Of a stretch of 64,000 bases of DNA, positions 11,212 through 23,510 are shown in pieces. Origin of the DNA: Przewalskia tangutica (Eukaryota; Streptophyta; Magnoliopsida; Solanales; Solanaceae); assembly GCA_029844215.1 (NCBI GenBank), contig CM056725.1:62099609-62163608 (forward strand), given 5' to 3'. Both the position numbers and the translations under genes were made by a program. Numbering within the stretch: position 1 is the stretch's first letter; the number at the start of each line of letters is the position of its first letter. The notes beneath the pieces are model-generated. The model did not search any database. It was not told where the DNA came from and saw nothing but the letters and a program-made list of their open reading frames with translations.

Positions 11212-12416
11212 TGTCATGACCCGACCTCGGGCCCGCGACTGGTACCTTACCCCGGGCACCCTAGTGATACAACATCAGAGAAAATCAGCGGAAATAAAAA
11301 CTTAAACAGGAAACAAGATACATCATAAGAAAATAGGCCAACCAAAACGGTCGCCTTCATGTATATATATATCAAACCGAATAGTTACAATCCTTTACAA
11401 CCCTGCCCACAACAGTACTACAGACCTCTAAGAATGTAACAATAACTATGATGGGACAGGGCCCCGCCATACCCCTGAATGTACAAGAACCTACAACTCA
11501 GGGAAACATACCAAAAGATAAGCCTCCGGAGAAACGGAGCTTCCCAATACGCTGAATTGTGATCCTATGAGCGAGGATCCACAACCGATGCACCTCTACC
11601 TGCGGCATGAACGCAGCCCCACGAGGTCGATACAGTACCAAGTATGTGAAATCGAAAAATCGTAATGAAATCCCATTTCATCATTTTATAAAACCATTTT
11701 GCGATAAGTAGCGATTATGCCAAGTAAGGACGACATCCCCAAAATGATCACTCACACATAACTATGGGTCTCACGCCCATAATATCAATCATGCGTGGAA
11801 CTCATTCTCATCCGCGGATAGCATGATGTAAAACAACACCCATATGTGAACCTGAACACTAGATCCAGTCTGCGTCATCAAAACCGATCGGGCCAAGTAG
11901 AATAGCTAACTACCAGTCCAAAAGCTAGTCATATCCCATAACGGGCAAGGTACGGAAGCTAACTACCAGTCCAAAAGCTAGCCACGCAACTGGCCGAGGC
12001 AAGTATCTTAAGCTAACGTACAATAGCCTACCGTCTCACAAGATATGACCGAGGCAAGTATCTTAAGCTATCTACCAGAGGCTATCGGTACACGAGAAAA
12101 TGACCAGAACAAGTATCTAAAGTGTGCCTGAACCACACGTACAAATGAAGCCCGTGATCGCTCGTCACCGCGGCAAGCTTCATGGATTAGCGGTCCATGG
12201 ACTAACAATCTGAACCTCACAATGACCGCATGCCCCGGCATCTCACCTCGGAAGTCATGGCCATGAAACCATCCTACTGGACGCATGCCCGTGGAACATC
12301 CATTGCGTCAGCATGTCCAAAGGAAATCAATCAGATAGCCGGCCCTCCCAGAGAGTCACGGCAGTACAGAAACAACCAGTCAATACTCAAAGTGGACGCA
12401 TACTCGTGGACCACCC
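11212..12416 (-). mobile_element. H: outer part of a reverse-oriented LTR
   Basis: It starts TGTCATGACCCGACC, the reverse complement of the family LTR end, and continues with blocks such as GGGCACCCTAGTGATACAAC that match the D LTRs. From about 11880 it carries its own repeat (CTAACTACCAGTCCAAAAGC, GAGGCAAGTATCTTAAGCTA) not seen elsewhere, so it is a distinct subfamily. It is interrupted at 12416 by G, and the rest must lie beyond the window. Confidence 0.75.
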
Positions 12417-12806
12417 TGTTATACCCCGTATTTCTAGAGTATGTACGTAAGGACGTACGTAGAAAAGTTTGTGCCTTAAAGTGCAAGGGCCGAAAATTAT
12501 TTGTTCACAACACCCGATTAGAGTCGTTTTTCGACGAAACGTTTCCACAGCTTTCGTAGGGAAAATTCCGGCTATGTCATTTTTAATTTTTGCGGATTTT
12601 TCCGAGAGACGAAACATTTTGGATCAACCATAGGGCGACACTTGTCACCCACTCATCAGCACGTTGGGCGGTAATGGCTTGGACGAATTGCTTGGCTTTT
12701 TGTCAAGTAGTTGGTAGGATATTTTGTGGTAGATGGATAAGGTGTACTTGGGTGAATATTGGCCCTACACTTGCATAGCACTTGGCTAGATCTTGGCCAT
12801 TGGTTG
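12417..12806 (+). mobile_element. G: forward LTR, first fragment
   Basis: Begins TGTTATACCCCGTA and runs colinear with the family LTR up to CCATTGGTTG, where array B interrupts it. The sequence resumes at 26995 with GTTGGCC, so the two pieces form one LTR broken just upstream of its TATA box. It is closest to the D LTRs (shared GGCCGAAAATTATTTG). Confidence 0.8.
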
Positions 12807-13223
12807 TGTTATACCCCGTATTTCCAGAGTATGTACGTGGGGGACGTACGTAGAAATTTTCGAACTTCTTTAGGCTTGGCCGAATTCTTTTTGTGCACAA
12901 CACCCGGTTAGAGTCGTTTTTCGACGAAACCTTTTCAAAGCTTTCGTAGGGGAATTTCCGGCTATGTCATTTATAATTTTTGCGGATTTTTCCGAGAGAC
13001 GAAACATTTTGGACCAACGAGAGGGCGACACTTGTCACCCTCTAATTGGAAGGAGTGGACGGCAACTTTGGGCTAGCTTGGACGATTTTGTGCCTTTCCC
13101 TTGGTCAAGGGTTAGGTAGGATATTTTGTGGTAGATGGATAAGGTAGCACATGGCTAAATCTTGGCCTTACACTTGCTATGCACTTGTCTTCATCTTGGC
13201 CATTGGTTGGCCTTCACTTGACC

Positions 13224-13231
13224 TATAAATA
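13224..13231 (+). promoter_or_regulatory. TATA box, LTR B1
   Basis: TATAAATA followed by CCCCTCTAG, about 418 bp into the LTR, with inverted CCAAT (ATTGG) upstream. Confidence 0.7.
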
Positions 13232-15374
13232 CCCCTCTAGTTGAAGACATTCTTCATCCTAAACTTGAGCAATCTATCTAAGTCTCAAACTACTCCTCCC
13301 TCTTGAGTTTAAATCCACCCTTCCCCCTTTGGCCGAGAGCTTCCCCCTCCCTGTGGTGTCTAGCCAGTGGGTACCCCACTAGCCTAGTTGTTTTCGTATA
13401 ATACCCCTTGTTGTGGTATAGAAATACTCTCCTAGTATTGTTATAATGTCCAAATACCTTGGCCCATATACCTTGTAGTATTCCCAAGGTTACACTTATA
13501 CAAAAGCCCAGAAAATACGATTATACTTCCTTTAGCCACAAAAACGAAACCCTAAGGAAATCTTCACCCGTTGTTGAAGTTGTAAGTAGAAGTTGGTTAG
13601 AACTTCTAAGGGTTGTTTGGAGCGCTCGGAGTAGGAGCTAAGCGTTGCTCAGGATCGACTTTTTACTTGGATAATTTTGGGCTTATCGAGGTAAACACTA
13701 CTGTCCTTCTATTGTAATTAGAATTACATAAGTGTTGAATATATAGTTGTTGTATACTATATATAGAACTGAACTTAGTATTGTGGCAATGTCTTTTGAC
13801 TTAAGCCTGAAGAATAAAGAATTGAACAGTAATCACATAGAAGGATAATAAAGAGAAGAATCGAATAATTACATAGGTGTATTCAGACAGACTTGTGTAG
13901 TATTACTGTGTAGAATTGTACACGTCCGGTTAGACGTATAAACCCCCCCCCTGGTTGGCTTGGTAGCCGGCCTCGACAGAGGAGGAGATTTACGCTGTGG
14001 CGGGGGGGGGGGAGGTGCTGCCGAATTTTCTGTAGAAAGATGGGAACTTGTGTTTTGGGGTTAATAGACGTTTGTGACCTTTATAGGTGAAAGTACTAAG
14101 AGTAGCGTATTCTACTCGAGGAGTGGAAAGGGCTAGCAAGGTTGTAGTACTTGGAGCTTTTTGCTTATTGTCGATAATCGTCGCGAGGTATGTGAACCTC
14201 TTCCTATCTCTTCTAGCATGATATGTGTGAACTATGTAGTACGGTGAGCGTACGTGTTAATCAGTGTTTGATTGTTCTTAAAACATAAAGTGTTATAACG
14301 GCTTTATGGGAAGTTGGTTATAACGACTTTATGTAGGTAAGAAAATACTTTGTGGTTTTAAAGGTAACTGATGTGAATTATAACTGGCTAGTTATAATAA
14401 AGAACTTGATGTATTTCAAAAGATTTATAAATCGTTTTGGAAGGGAGAGTAACACTTGGTTTTAAAAGGTTTTAAAAAGAGTTATACTAGCTTTATGGGA
14501 GTTAGGTATAATGTCTTAAGAGAGGTAAAGAAAATGGTTTACTGATGTTAGAAGTTAAGAGACTTGATCTTATAAGATAAGAGACTTAACTTATTTGTTT
14601 TAATGTGAATGTTTGTGTGAAACCTCATTCGTGAGTAATGAGTACTTGGTTTTATTTAAAGGGATAATGTTTCTTGATTTCGAAATCGAATGTGTATCGA
14701 CAGCACCACTGCAGCGTTAATAAAGGAAAATGTATTGAATAATGATGTATCGTATTAAAACCCAGTGAAACCTCCATCTGCATAGAAACTAAGATGAGAC
14801 AAAATGATATTATATTTTCTAGATCATGCATTTGTAATAAGAATGTTGTAAACAAGAATAACCTACTCTCGTGAGACATATATTACTCAATTGTTCTAAA
14901 AGGAATCAAGTGATTAAGTTTATGAACTATGAAACCATTTGAAAATGAGAAGCTTGAGTAATTGAAACTAGGCAAACCGAACTTAGGAAAAGAATGTTGT
15001 TACTTGATTTTGGAAAGGAATGTGGGTTGGTCATTCTAATACTACGTATCGGGGACTTTATAAAAGTAATGGATCTCTTTTAAAAGAACTTAACGTATGT
15101 AGTACTTTGGGGTTAAAACCGGATTTTGACTTAAAATGAAAGTACTTTGAGTTGTGTGAAACTTGCCTATGCTTGTTGTTGTGAAACTTGCCTATGCTTG
15201 TTGTTGTGAAACTTGCCTATGCTTGTGATGATAGCCTTTGTTGTGCAAGTGTGGTATTTACGTATTCCGCGTCTCGATAGAGGTCGGTTGACTTGTTGAG
15301 AACTTACTTGGACGTCTTTGGCGGTGATGGAGAATTCCACTGTATGTTTCCATTTTGATTCTCGTCTTGTTGTT

Positions 15375-15655
15375 TATGTCACATGGACATGTCTACACCG
15401 TCTGCAGATTCCGGGCATGCGGCCCGTGCGGGGTTGATTACCCGATATATGGTTATTACGCAACATGGACGTGTCTACCGATCTGATTCCGGGGCACGTG
15501 GCCGTGCGGCGGGTTGACCACCCAGATAGTGTTATTGGGGTTACATGGGCATGTCTACACCGTCACGATTCCGGGCATGTGGCCACGCGGCCTTGTTATT
15601 ATTGTTGCATCATGGACATGTCTACCGTCTGAGATTCGGGCATGCGGCCATGATG
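15375..15655 (+). repeat. Four-copy ATGGACATGTCTAC repeat, LTR B1
   Basis: Units begin at about 15381, 15473, 15543 and 15610 (spacing 92, 70 and 67 bp). Each has ATGGRCATGTCTAC, then ATTCGGGCATG, then a CGGCC-rich segment. A and D LTRs have two copies of the same unit. Confidence 0.75.
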
Positions 15656-15854
15656 CGAACATGATGGATGTTGTGGGCGTGAGACCCATAGTTATATTTG
15701 AGTGGTGACTTTGAGGCGTGAGTCACGACTTGGCTACTTTTATGTTGCGTCGTATTTTGGTTATCATACATGTCTCACGCTTTTTAAGCTATTATGATTT
15801 CATTTCTGATGTTGTGATTTCACATACTTGGTACTGTTGTCTTGACCTCCTTGG

Positions 15855-16018
15855 CCGTGGCGTATAAAGAGGCCAGAGCCTCTCACGCGGGAACAGACCC
15901 GAACCGTGGCTCTCCGTATGGCACGTCCTGAGAAGGTCCAAACCTCAGGGATCGCATGCATCCCGGTACCATTTGTTGGGTCGCCGGAGTGACACTAGAA
16001 CCTCGCGGCAAAGTGACA
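15855..16018 (+). other. Alternative U5 end of LTR B1
   Basis: After GACCTCCTTGG the usual ~400-bp family end is replaced by a segment with GTATAAAGAGGCCAGAGCC and a CATTTGTTGGGTCG block. B2 has the same replacement; B3 and all other LTRs do not. Its last ~75 bp match a module inside the internal regions of A, C, D and E. Confidence 0.75.
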
Positions 16019-16022
16019 AAAG

Positions 16023-16034
16023 TGGTATCAGAGC
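16023..16034 (+). other. Primer binding site, array B first unit
   Basis: TGGTATCAGAGC, an exact 12-base complement to the 3' end of plant initiator-Met tRNA, 5 bp after the LTR end. Confidence 0.92.
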
Positions 16035-16224
16035 AGTTAGTCCTCGGAAAGTGTCTACAGACCGTGTCTAGTAGAGTCTTGATTATCGGTGTGTTGTGCA
16101 CCACATCTATAATCAGGAGGCTATAGGACATTTAGGATTGGTTTCCATTCTTCTCATTCTGAGATCGTGCCTTAGAGCTGTGTTGTAAGTTGGACCCCTC
16201 TGACGTGTTTCGTTTTTACCGATT

Positions 16225-17335
16225 ATGCCTGCGAAAAGGCAGTGGCCCGAAGGGCAAGGCGTAGAGGAGCTACTAGTGGGATTGAGGAGTATGCAGCGCA
16301 GCCGGTCAAGACTGAGTAGTGCTTGACGGCGAGTTTTGCGACGCCGCCAAAGACCAGCGAGTTTAGAAAGCGGCGGTGGGCTGCCGAGACTACTGATACA
16401 CGAGCCTCCGGTCCCGATGCAGGCGGGAGATGGGTCTGCGAGATGGCGATTATTGGCGTGGTTGTGGCGATATGAGATAAGTGGGCCGGCGATTCGATTC
16501 AGCCGGCATGTAGTGCACCCGGCGACGCATACTTGAGGCTACGGATTTCCTTAGTTGTAGCCCGCCTGAGTTTTTACGTCGAGGCCGGAGGATGATCCGC
16601 AGGAGTTCATCCGTCGATTCTGAGAAGGATCATGCGGGTGATCAAGGCTTCGGATCGAGTGCGTGATATTTGTTCGCATCGGCCGCGTGATACGCGATCG
16701 ATTGGTTTGACTCGTGGGAGCTTTCGGAGAGCATGCTTCCGGCCGTTTGGGACGAGTTTTGGGGCCTTCCGGCACATTTCTTGCCTCCACAAATGAGGAG
16801 GGCTCGGGCAGATTTTTGATGTTGAGGCGTAACGCGTCTGATGCGGAGTACAATGTGAGTTCGACTCATTGGCGGTATGTTCCGCATTAGTAGCTAGTAT
16901 GGAGGATCGAGTGCACCGATATGTTACAGGCTCGATGATTACCTAGCGAGAGTTGTTGGTGTTTCTCTTCACGGCATGGACATTGCCCGCATTCGTGCTC
17001 ATGCACTTGGGTGCGAGGCGCAGATCGGCAGGTGGGACTTTCGAGAAGAAGGCCAAGACGGCCGGATATTTTGGCGACTTTGGCGGACCGCCTCGGCCAG
17101 AACTAGTTATGTACCTCCGCCATTGCGAGTGGTCCTCCGCAGCCGGGACCTCAGGATATTCGAGGCGGTCGTGGCTCCCGTGTTTCGAGATGTTGATGGA
17201 GTAGGGGTGTTGGCGGATCACGATCACCCTACCTCGGTGTGGTCGATGTGGTAGACCGCATTTCGGAGAGTGTCGTAGTACGAGGAGCTTGTTATTCTTG
17301 CGGCCAACAGGCCATATGACGAGACTGTCCAGGCC
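16225..17335 (+). pseudogene. gag: Broken gag with CCHC knuckle, B first unit
   Basis: Gag would be the particle protein. The ATG at 16225 (MPAK) lies about 190 bp after the PBS. The capsid-like part spans roughly 16600-16980 in changing frames: a DSWELS segment, a CLHK/LPPQMRRARAD segment, then DRVHRY followed by a DDYLAR segment, the order seen in the Retrotrans_gag family. At about 17290 the codons for C-Y-S-C-G-Q-Q begin a zinc knuckle, but one base is missing before the His. Frame changes and stops rule out a product. No protease or polymerase follows. The B2 copy has partly different breaks, suggesting that some breaks are sequencing errors. Confidence 0.7.
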
Positions 17336-18137
17336 GAGGTAGCGGTAGGATAGCCAGACTACTAGAAGCGATTGCGGGCCACGGTAAGGTCGCGGTGGAA
17401 GTTCGATTTTAGCGGTCCTTGAACCGCCTAGTTTGTGTATATCCTTAACCCTGTAGATACTTGTATGTATTGATGTTAATGATGTGTTAAGTGTTATGTT
17501 CGAATAGCTTTGTGCTATAGTGTGATTTAAAAATCTGGTTAGTGTGAGATGGAAGTGGTAGCTTCCATGATGTGTTCCGTGTCGAGGAGCGGAAGTTGGC
17601 GCTCTGATGGGTGGGTTGGGGCCATGTTGCGGGCCAACCCGCGTCCGTTCGAGGAAGGTCAGCTGCAGGTGGTCGCCGGTGGCGGGTCACGAGGGTGCTA
17701 GGCCCAAGTTTAGATGACCATCGTATGAGTTCATAGATATGTTCGACCAGAATCAGTTCGTGAAGGCCGAGAATGGCCTTAGAGGAAATCGAGGGTAGTA
17801 AGATGACCAAGTTTGGAGGTAGTAACTCCAAGGGTTGGAAACAGAAACGTTGATGGAAGTGTGGTACGGATACTAGAAAGAGCTCGAGTGTTCGAGAAGG
17901 GTACGACGAGATAGGGGAGAAGTGAACGTGTGTGATCGTTTCTTTGGTGGAGTGTAGGTGCGAAGGGAGTATATTTTAGACCTTGGTGGAGACTTTTGTG
18001 CTAACTGAGGTGGTTTCTCTTTGGCGTGGATTTGGGTTTTGCGCGCATGTTATCTTGTGGCCAGTTGTGGCATGTTTGATTCTCGTAAGTATAGTAGAGA
18101 AGACTATACTGACGCACGTTTGTTTTGAGACTTAGAA
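17336..18137 (+). other. Non-coding 3' part of the first B internal region
   Basis: From the knuckle to the terminal hairpin no conserved reading frame is visible. The block containing GTATATCCTTAACCCT (about 17437) also occurs in D just after its gag remnant, so it marks the old gag end or the start of a 3' untranslated region. A CAACCCGC-rich block near 17635 is shared with all internal regions. Confidence 0.6.
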
Positions 18138-18160
18138 GGAACATTCGGGACGAATGTTTC
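18138..18160 (+). other. Hairpin upstream of the purine tract, B first unit
   Basis: GGAACATTCG-GGA-CGAATGTTTC, complete stem as in A. Confidence 0.65.
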
Positions 18161-18161
18161 T

Positions 18162-18174
18162 AAGGAGGGGAGAA
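18162..18174 (+). other. Polypurine tract, B first unit
   Basis: AAGGAGGGGAGAA abuts the TG of LTR B2. Confidence 0.85.
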
Positions 18175-21100
18175 TGTTATACCCCGTATTTCCGGTATGT
18201 GCGTGGGGGCGTGCGTGAAATTTTCGAACTTCTTTAGGCTTGGCGAATTCTTTTTGTGCACAACACGGTTAGAGTCGTTTTTAAACGTTTTCACAGCTTT
18301 CGTAGGGGAATTTCCGGCTATGTCATTTATAATTTTTGCGGATTTTTCCGAGAGACGAAACATTTTAGACCAACGAGAGGGCGACACTTGTCACCCTCTA
18401 ATTGGAAGGAGTGGACGACAACTTTGGGCTAGCTTGGACGATTTTGTGCCTTTCCCTTGGTCAAGGGTTAGGTAGGATATTTTGTGGTAGATGGATAAGG
18501 TAGCACATGGTTAAATCTTGGCCTTACACTTGCTATGCACTTGTCTTCATCTTGGCCATTGGTTGGCCTTCACTTGACCTATAAATACCCCTCTAGTTGA
18601 AGACATTCTTCATCCTAAACTTGAGCAATCTATCTAAGTCTCAAACTACTCCTCCTCTTGAGTTTCAATCCACCACACCCCTTCCCCTTTGGCCGAGCTT
18701 CCTCCCCTTTGTGTGTCAGCCGGGTACCCCTAGCCTAGTTGTTTTGATAATACCCCATGTTGTGGTCTATAAATACTCTCCAAGTATTCTTATAATGTCC
18801 AAAAACCTTGCCCCATATACCTTGTAGTATTCCCAAGGTTACACTTATACAAAAGCCAGAAAATACGATTATACTTCCTTTAGCCACAAAAACGAACCCT
18901 AAGGAAATCTTCACCCGTTGTTGAAGTTGTAAGTAGAAGTTGGTTAGAACTTCTAAGGGTTGTTTGGAGCGCTCGGAGTAGGAGCTATGCTTTGCTCAGG
19001 ATCGACTTTTTACTTGGATAATTTTGGGCTTATCGAGGTAAACACTACTGTCCTTCTATTGTAATTAGAATTACATAAGTGTTGAATATATAGTTGTTGT
19101 ATACTATATATAGAACTGAACTTAGTATTGTGGCAATGTCTTTTGACTTAAGCCTGAAGAATAAAGAATTGAACAGAATCACATGAAGGATAATAAAGAG
19201 AAGAATCGAATCAGAATTACATAGGGTGTATTCAGATGAGACTTGTGTAGTATTCGTGTAGAATTGTACGTCGGTTAGGCGTATAAACCCCCCGGTTGGC
19301 TTGGTAGCCTACCTCGGCAGGAGGAGATTTACGTTGTGGCGTGGAGAAGTCTTTGATTTTCTGTAGAAAGATGGGAACTTGTGTTTTGGGGTTAATAGAC
19401 GTTTGTGACCTTTATAGGTGAAAGTACTAAGAGTAGCGTATTCTACTCGAGGAGTGGAAAGGGCTAGCAAGGTTGTAGTACTTGGAGCTTTTTGCTTATT
19501 GTCGATAATCGTCGCGAGGTATGTGAACCTCTTCCTATCTCTTCTAGCATGATATGTGTGAACTATGTAGTACGGTGAGCGTGCATGTGTTAATCGTGTT
19601 TGATTGTTCTTAAAACATAAAGTGTTATAACGGCTTTATGGGAAGTTGGTTATAACAGCTTTATGTAGGTAAGAAAATACTTTGTGGTTTTAAAAGGTAA
19701 CTGATGTGAATTATAACTGGCTAGTTATAATAAAGAACTTGATGTATTTCAAAAGATTTATAAATCGTTTTGGAAGGGAGAGTAACACTTGGTTTTAAAG
19801 GTTTTAAAAAGAGTTATACTAGCTTTATGGGGAGTTAGGTATAATGTTTTAAGAGAGGTAAAGAAAATGGTTTACTAATGTTATAAGTTAAGAGACTTGA
19901 TCTTATAAGATAAGAGACTTAACTTATTTGTTTTAATGTGAATGTTTGTGTGAAACCTCATTCGTGAGTAATGAGTACTTGGTTTTATTTAAAGGGATAA
20001 TGTTTCTTGATTTGGAAATCGTAATGTGTATCGACAGACCACTGCAGCGTTAATAAAGGAAAATGTATTGAATAATGATGTATCGTATTAAAACCAGTAG
20101 AAACCTCCATCTGCATATAAAACTAAGATGAGACAAAATGATATTATATTTTCTAGATCATGGCTGCTGTAATAAGAATGTTGTAAACAAGAATAACCTA
20201 CTCTCACGTGAGACATATATTACTCAATTGTTCTAAAAAGGAATCAAGTGATTAAGTTTATGAACTATGAAACCATTTGAAAATGAGAAGCTTGAGTAAT
20301 TGAAACTAGGCAAACTGGAACTTAGGAAAAGAATGTTGTTACTTGATTTTGGAAAGGAATGTGGGTTGGTCATTCTAATACTACGGGTATCGGGGGACTT
20401 TTATAAAAGTAATGGATCTCTTTTAAAAGAACTTAACGTATGTAGTACTTTGGGGTTAAAACCCGGACTTTGGCTTAAAATGAAAGTACTTTGAGTTGTG
20501 TGAAACTTGCCTATGCTTGTTGTTGTGAAACTTGCCTATGCTTGTTGTTGTGAAACTTGCCTATGCTTATGATGATAGCCTTTGTTGTGCAAGTGTGGTA
20601 TTTACGTATTCCGCGTCTCGATAAGTCGGTTGACTTGTTGAGAACTTACTTGGGCGTCTTTGGCGGTGATGGAGAATTCCACGGTATGTTTCCATTTTGA
20701 TTCTGTCTTGTTGTTTATGTCACATGGACATGTCTACACCGTCTGATATTCGGGGCATGCGGCCACGCGGCGGGTTGATTACCGATATATGGTTATTACG
20801 CAACATGGACGTGTCTACACCGTCTGATATTCGGGCATGTGGCCACGCGGCGAGTTGACCACCGATATAGTGTTATTGGGGTTACATGGGCATGTCTACA
20901 CCGTCAAGATTCCTCGGTCATGGCCACGCGGCCTTGTTATTGTTGCATCATGGACATGTCTACACCGTCGCAGATTCCGGCACGCGGCCATGATGCGAAC
21001 ATGATGGATGTTGTGGCGTGAGACCCATAGTTATATTTAGTGGTGACTTTGAGGCGTGAGTCCACGACTTGACCGCTAACATGTTGCGTCGTATTTTGGT

Positions 21101-21339
21101 TATCATACATGTCTCGCTTTTAAGCTATTATGATTTCATTCTGATGTTGTGATTTCACATACTTGGTACTGTTATCGACCTCGCCCGAGCGTATAAAGGC
21201 CAGAGCATCTCACGCGGAACAGACCAACCGTGGTTCTCCGTATGACACGTCCCGAAGGTCCAAACCTCGTGGATCGCATGCGATCCTGGCACCATTTGTT
21301 GGGTCGCGGGTGACACTAGAACCTCGCGGCAAAGTGACA
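18175..21339 (+). repeat. LTR B2
   Basis: The middle LTR of the array. It is colinear with B1, including the alternative U5 (about 21188-21339), three 25-bp minisatellite copies (about 20494-20570) and the ATGGACATGTCTAC units (about 20720-20990). It has many small deletions relative to B1 and B3 at CNG sites. Confidence 0.85.
18590..18597 (+). promoter_or_regulatory. TATA box, LTR B2
   Basis: TATAAATA with the same flanks as B1. Confidence 0.68.
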
Positions 21340-21343
21340 AAAG

Positions 21344-21355
21344 TGGTATCGAGCG
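21344..21355 (+). other. Primer binding site, B second unit
   Basis: TGGTATCGAGCG; it differs from the B1 site by losing A in CAG twice. Confidence 0.8.
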
Positions 21356-21536
21356 ATTAGTCCTCGGAAAGTGTCTACGCCGTGTCTAGTAAGTCTTGAT
21401 TATCGGTGTGTTGTGCACCACATCTATAATCGTGAGGCTATAGGACATTTAGGATTGGTTTCCATTCTTCTCATTACGAGATCGTGCCTTAGAAATGTTG
21501 TAAGTTGGACCCTCGACGTGTTTCGTTTTTACGGTT

Positions 21537-22655
21537 ATGCCTGCGAAGGCAACCGGGGCCCGAGAAGGGCAAAGGCGGCCGAGGAGCTACTAGTGGGATT
21601 GAGGAGTGCGAGCGCGAGCGGTCGATGCACGAGGTAGTGCTTGACGGCGAGTTTTGCGGCGCCGCCCGACACCAGCGAGTTTAGAGCCGCAGCGGTGGCT
21701 GCTGAGACTCTGATACACGAGCCTCCAGTCCCACGATGCAGAGCGGGAGATGGGTCAAGAGATGGCGATTATTGGCGAGTTGTGGCGGATATGAGATAAG
21801 TGGGCCGGCGATTCGATTCAGCGGCAAAGACTGTAGTGCACCGAGGCGAGCAGTTTGAGGCTACGGATTTCCTTAGTTGTAGCCGCTTTGAGTTTTACTG
21901 TCGAGCCGGGAGGATGATCCGCAGGAGTTCATCCGTCGATTCTGAAGGATCATGCGGGTGATCAAGGCTTGAGTGATGCGTGACATTTGGTTCGCATCGG
22001 TGCGTGATACGCGATCGATTGGTTTGACTCGTGGGAGCTTTCGGGAGAGCATGCACTTCCACCGCTTGGGGCGAAGTTTTGGGGCCTTCGGCACATTTCT
22101 TGCCTCCACAAATGAGGAGGGCTCGGGTAAAGATTTTTGATGTTGAGCGAGCAGGCGTCTGATTGAGTACAATGTGGAGTTCGACTCATTGGCGGTATGT
22201 TCCGCATTAGTAGCTAGTATGGAGGATCGAGTGCACCGATATGTTACGAGGCTCGATGATTACCTAGCGAGAGTTGTTCGGTGTTTCTCTTCACCGGCAT
22301 GGACATTGCCCGCATTCGTGCTCGTACGAGTGCGAGGCGCGAAGATCGACAGGTGGACCGCTTTCAGAAGAAGGCGAGCGGCCGGATATTTTGGCGACTT
22401 TCGAGGCGGACCGCCTCGGCCAGCGAACTAGTTATGTACCTCCGCCATTGCAGTGGTCCTCCGCAGCCGGGACCTCTTGGGATATTCGGGAGCGGTCGGG
22501 GCTCCGTGTTTGAATGTTCGAGGAGTAGGGGTGTTGGCGGATCACGATCCCTACCTCGGTGTGGTCGATGTAGTAGACCGCATTTCGGGGAGTGTCGTAG
22601 TACCAAGGAGCTTGTTATTCTTGCGGCCAAAAGGGCCATATGACGAGACTGTCCG
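21537..22655 (+). pseudogene. gag: Broken gag with CCHC knuckle, B second unit
   Basis: Duplicate of the 16225 remnant. The longest conserved open piece is 22174-22431, with EFDSLAVCSALVASMEDRV and then HRYVTRLDDYLARVV, a typical end of the capsid-like Retrotrans_gag domain. The knuckle is clearer here: Cys codons at 22613 and 22622 and His at 22637, reading CYSCGQKGHMTR (C-x2-C-x4-H). The last Cys is lost to a small deletion. Upstream parts lie in other frames, so it is dead as written. Together the two B copies show that the B subfamily descends from a gag-bearing element. Confidence 0.72.
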
Positions 22656-23473
22656 ACCCGGGGTAGCGCTGGTAGGATAGCACAGACTACTAGAGCAGTT
22701 GCGGGCCACGGTAGAGGTCGCGGTGGAAGTTCCCAGTTTTAGCGGTCCTTGAACCGCCTAGTTTCAGGTATATCCTTAACCCTGTAGATACTTGTATGTA
22801 TTGATGTTAATGATGTGTTAAGTGTTATGTTCGAATAGCTTTGTGCTATAGTGTGATTTAAAAATCTGGTTAGTGTGAGATGGAAGTGGTAGCTTCCATG
22901 ATGTGTTCCGTGTCGAGGAGCGGAAGTTGGCGCTACAGTGGGTCGGGTTGGGGCCATGTTGCGGGCCAACCCGCGTCCCGTTTCGAGGAAGGGTCAGCTC
23001 TGGGTGGTCGCCCGGTGGCGAGTCACGAGGGTGCTAGGCCCAAGTTTAGATGACCATCGTATGAGTTCATAGATATGTTCGACCAGAATCAGTTCGTGAA
23101 GGCCGAGAATGGCCTTAGAGGAAATCGAGGGTAGTAAGATGACCAAGTTTGGAGGTAGTAACTCCAAGGGTTGGAAACAGAAACGTTGACGGAAGTGTGG
23201 TACGGATACTAGAAAGAGCTCGAGTGTTCGAGAAGGGTACGACGAGATAGGGGAGAAGTGAACGTGTGTGATCGTTTCTTTGGTGGAATGTAGGTACGAA
23301 GGGAGTATATTTTAGACCTTGGTGGAGACTTTTGTGCTAACTGAGGTGGTTCCTCGTTGGCGTGGATTTGGGTTTTGCGCGCATGTTATCTTGTGGCCAG
23401 TTGTGGCATGTTTGATTCTCGTAAGTATAGTAGAGAAGACTATACTGACGCACGTTTGTTTTGAGACTTAGAA
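22656..23473 (+). other. Non-coding 3' part of the second B internal region
   Basis: Nearly identical to 17336-18137 and likewise without a supported reading frame. Confidence 0.6.
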
Positions 23474-23496
23474 GGAACATTCGGGACGAATGTTTC
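23474..23496 (+). other. Hairpin upstream of the purine tract, B second unit
   Basis: Same 10-bp stem and GGA loop as at 18138. Confidence 0.65.
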
Positions 23497-23497
23497 T

Positions 23498-23510
23498 AAG
23501 GAGGGGAGAA
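23498..23510 (+). other. Polypurine tract, B second unit
   Basis: AAGGAGGGGAGAA abuts LTR B3. Confidence 0.85.

Larger units (their letters stand above)
12807..16018 (+). repeat. LTR B1
   Basis: Starts TGTTATACCCCGTATTTCC and ends CGCGGCAAAGTGACA before an exact PBS. The last ~165 bp (from about 15855) differ from the usual family U5. It has a TATA box at 13224, three copies of the 25-bp minisatellite (about 15150-15228) and no 70-bp array. Confidence 0.85.

Noticed and set aside
13459..13641. 60-codon frame identical at 24165-24347
   Set aside because: The identity only reflects that B1 and B3 are copies of one LTR. The frame is broken in B2, overlaps the transcribed leader, and resembles no known protein.
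20300..20494. 64-codon frame repeated at 25673-25867
   Set aside because: Shared LTR sequence between B2 and B3; not open in B1 or other subfamilies.
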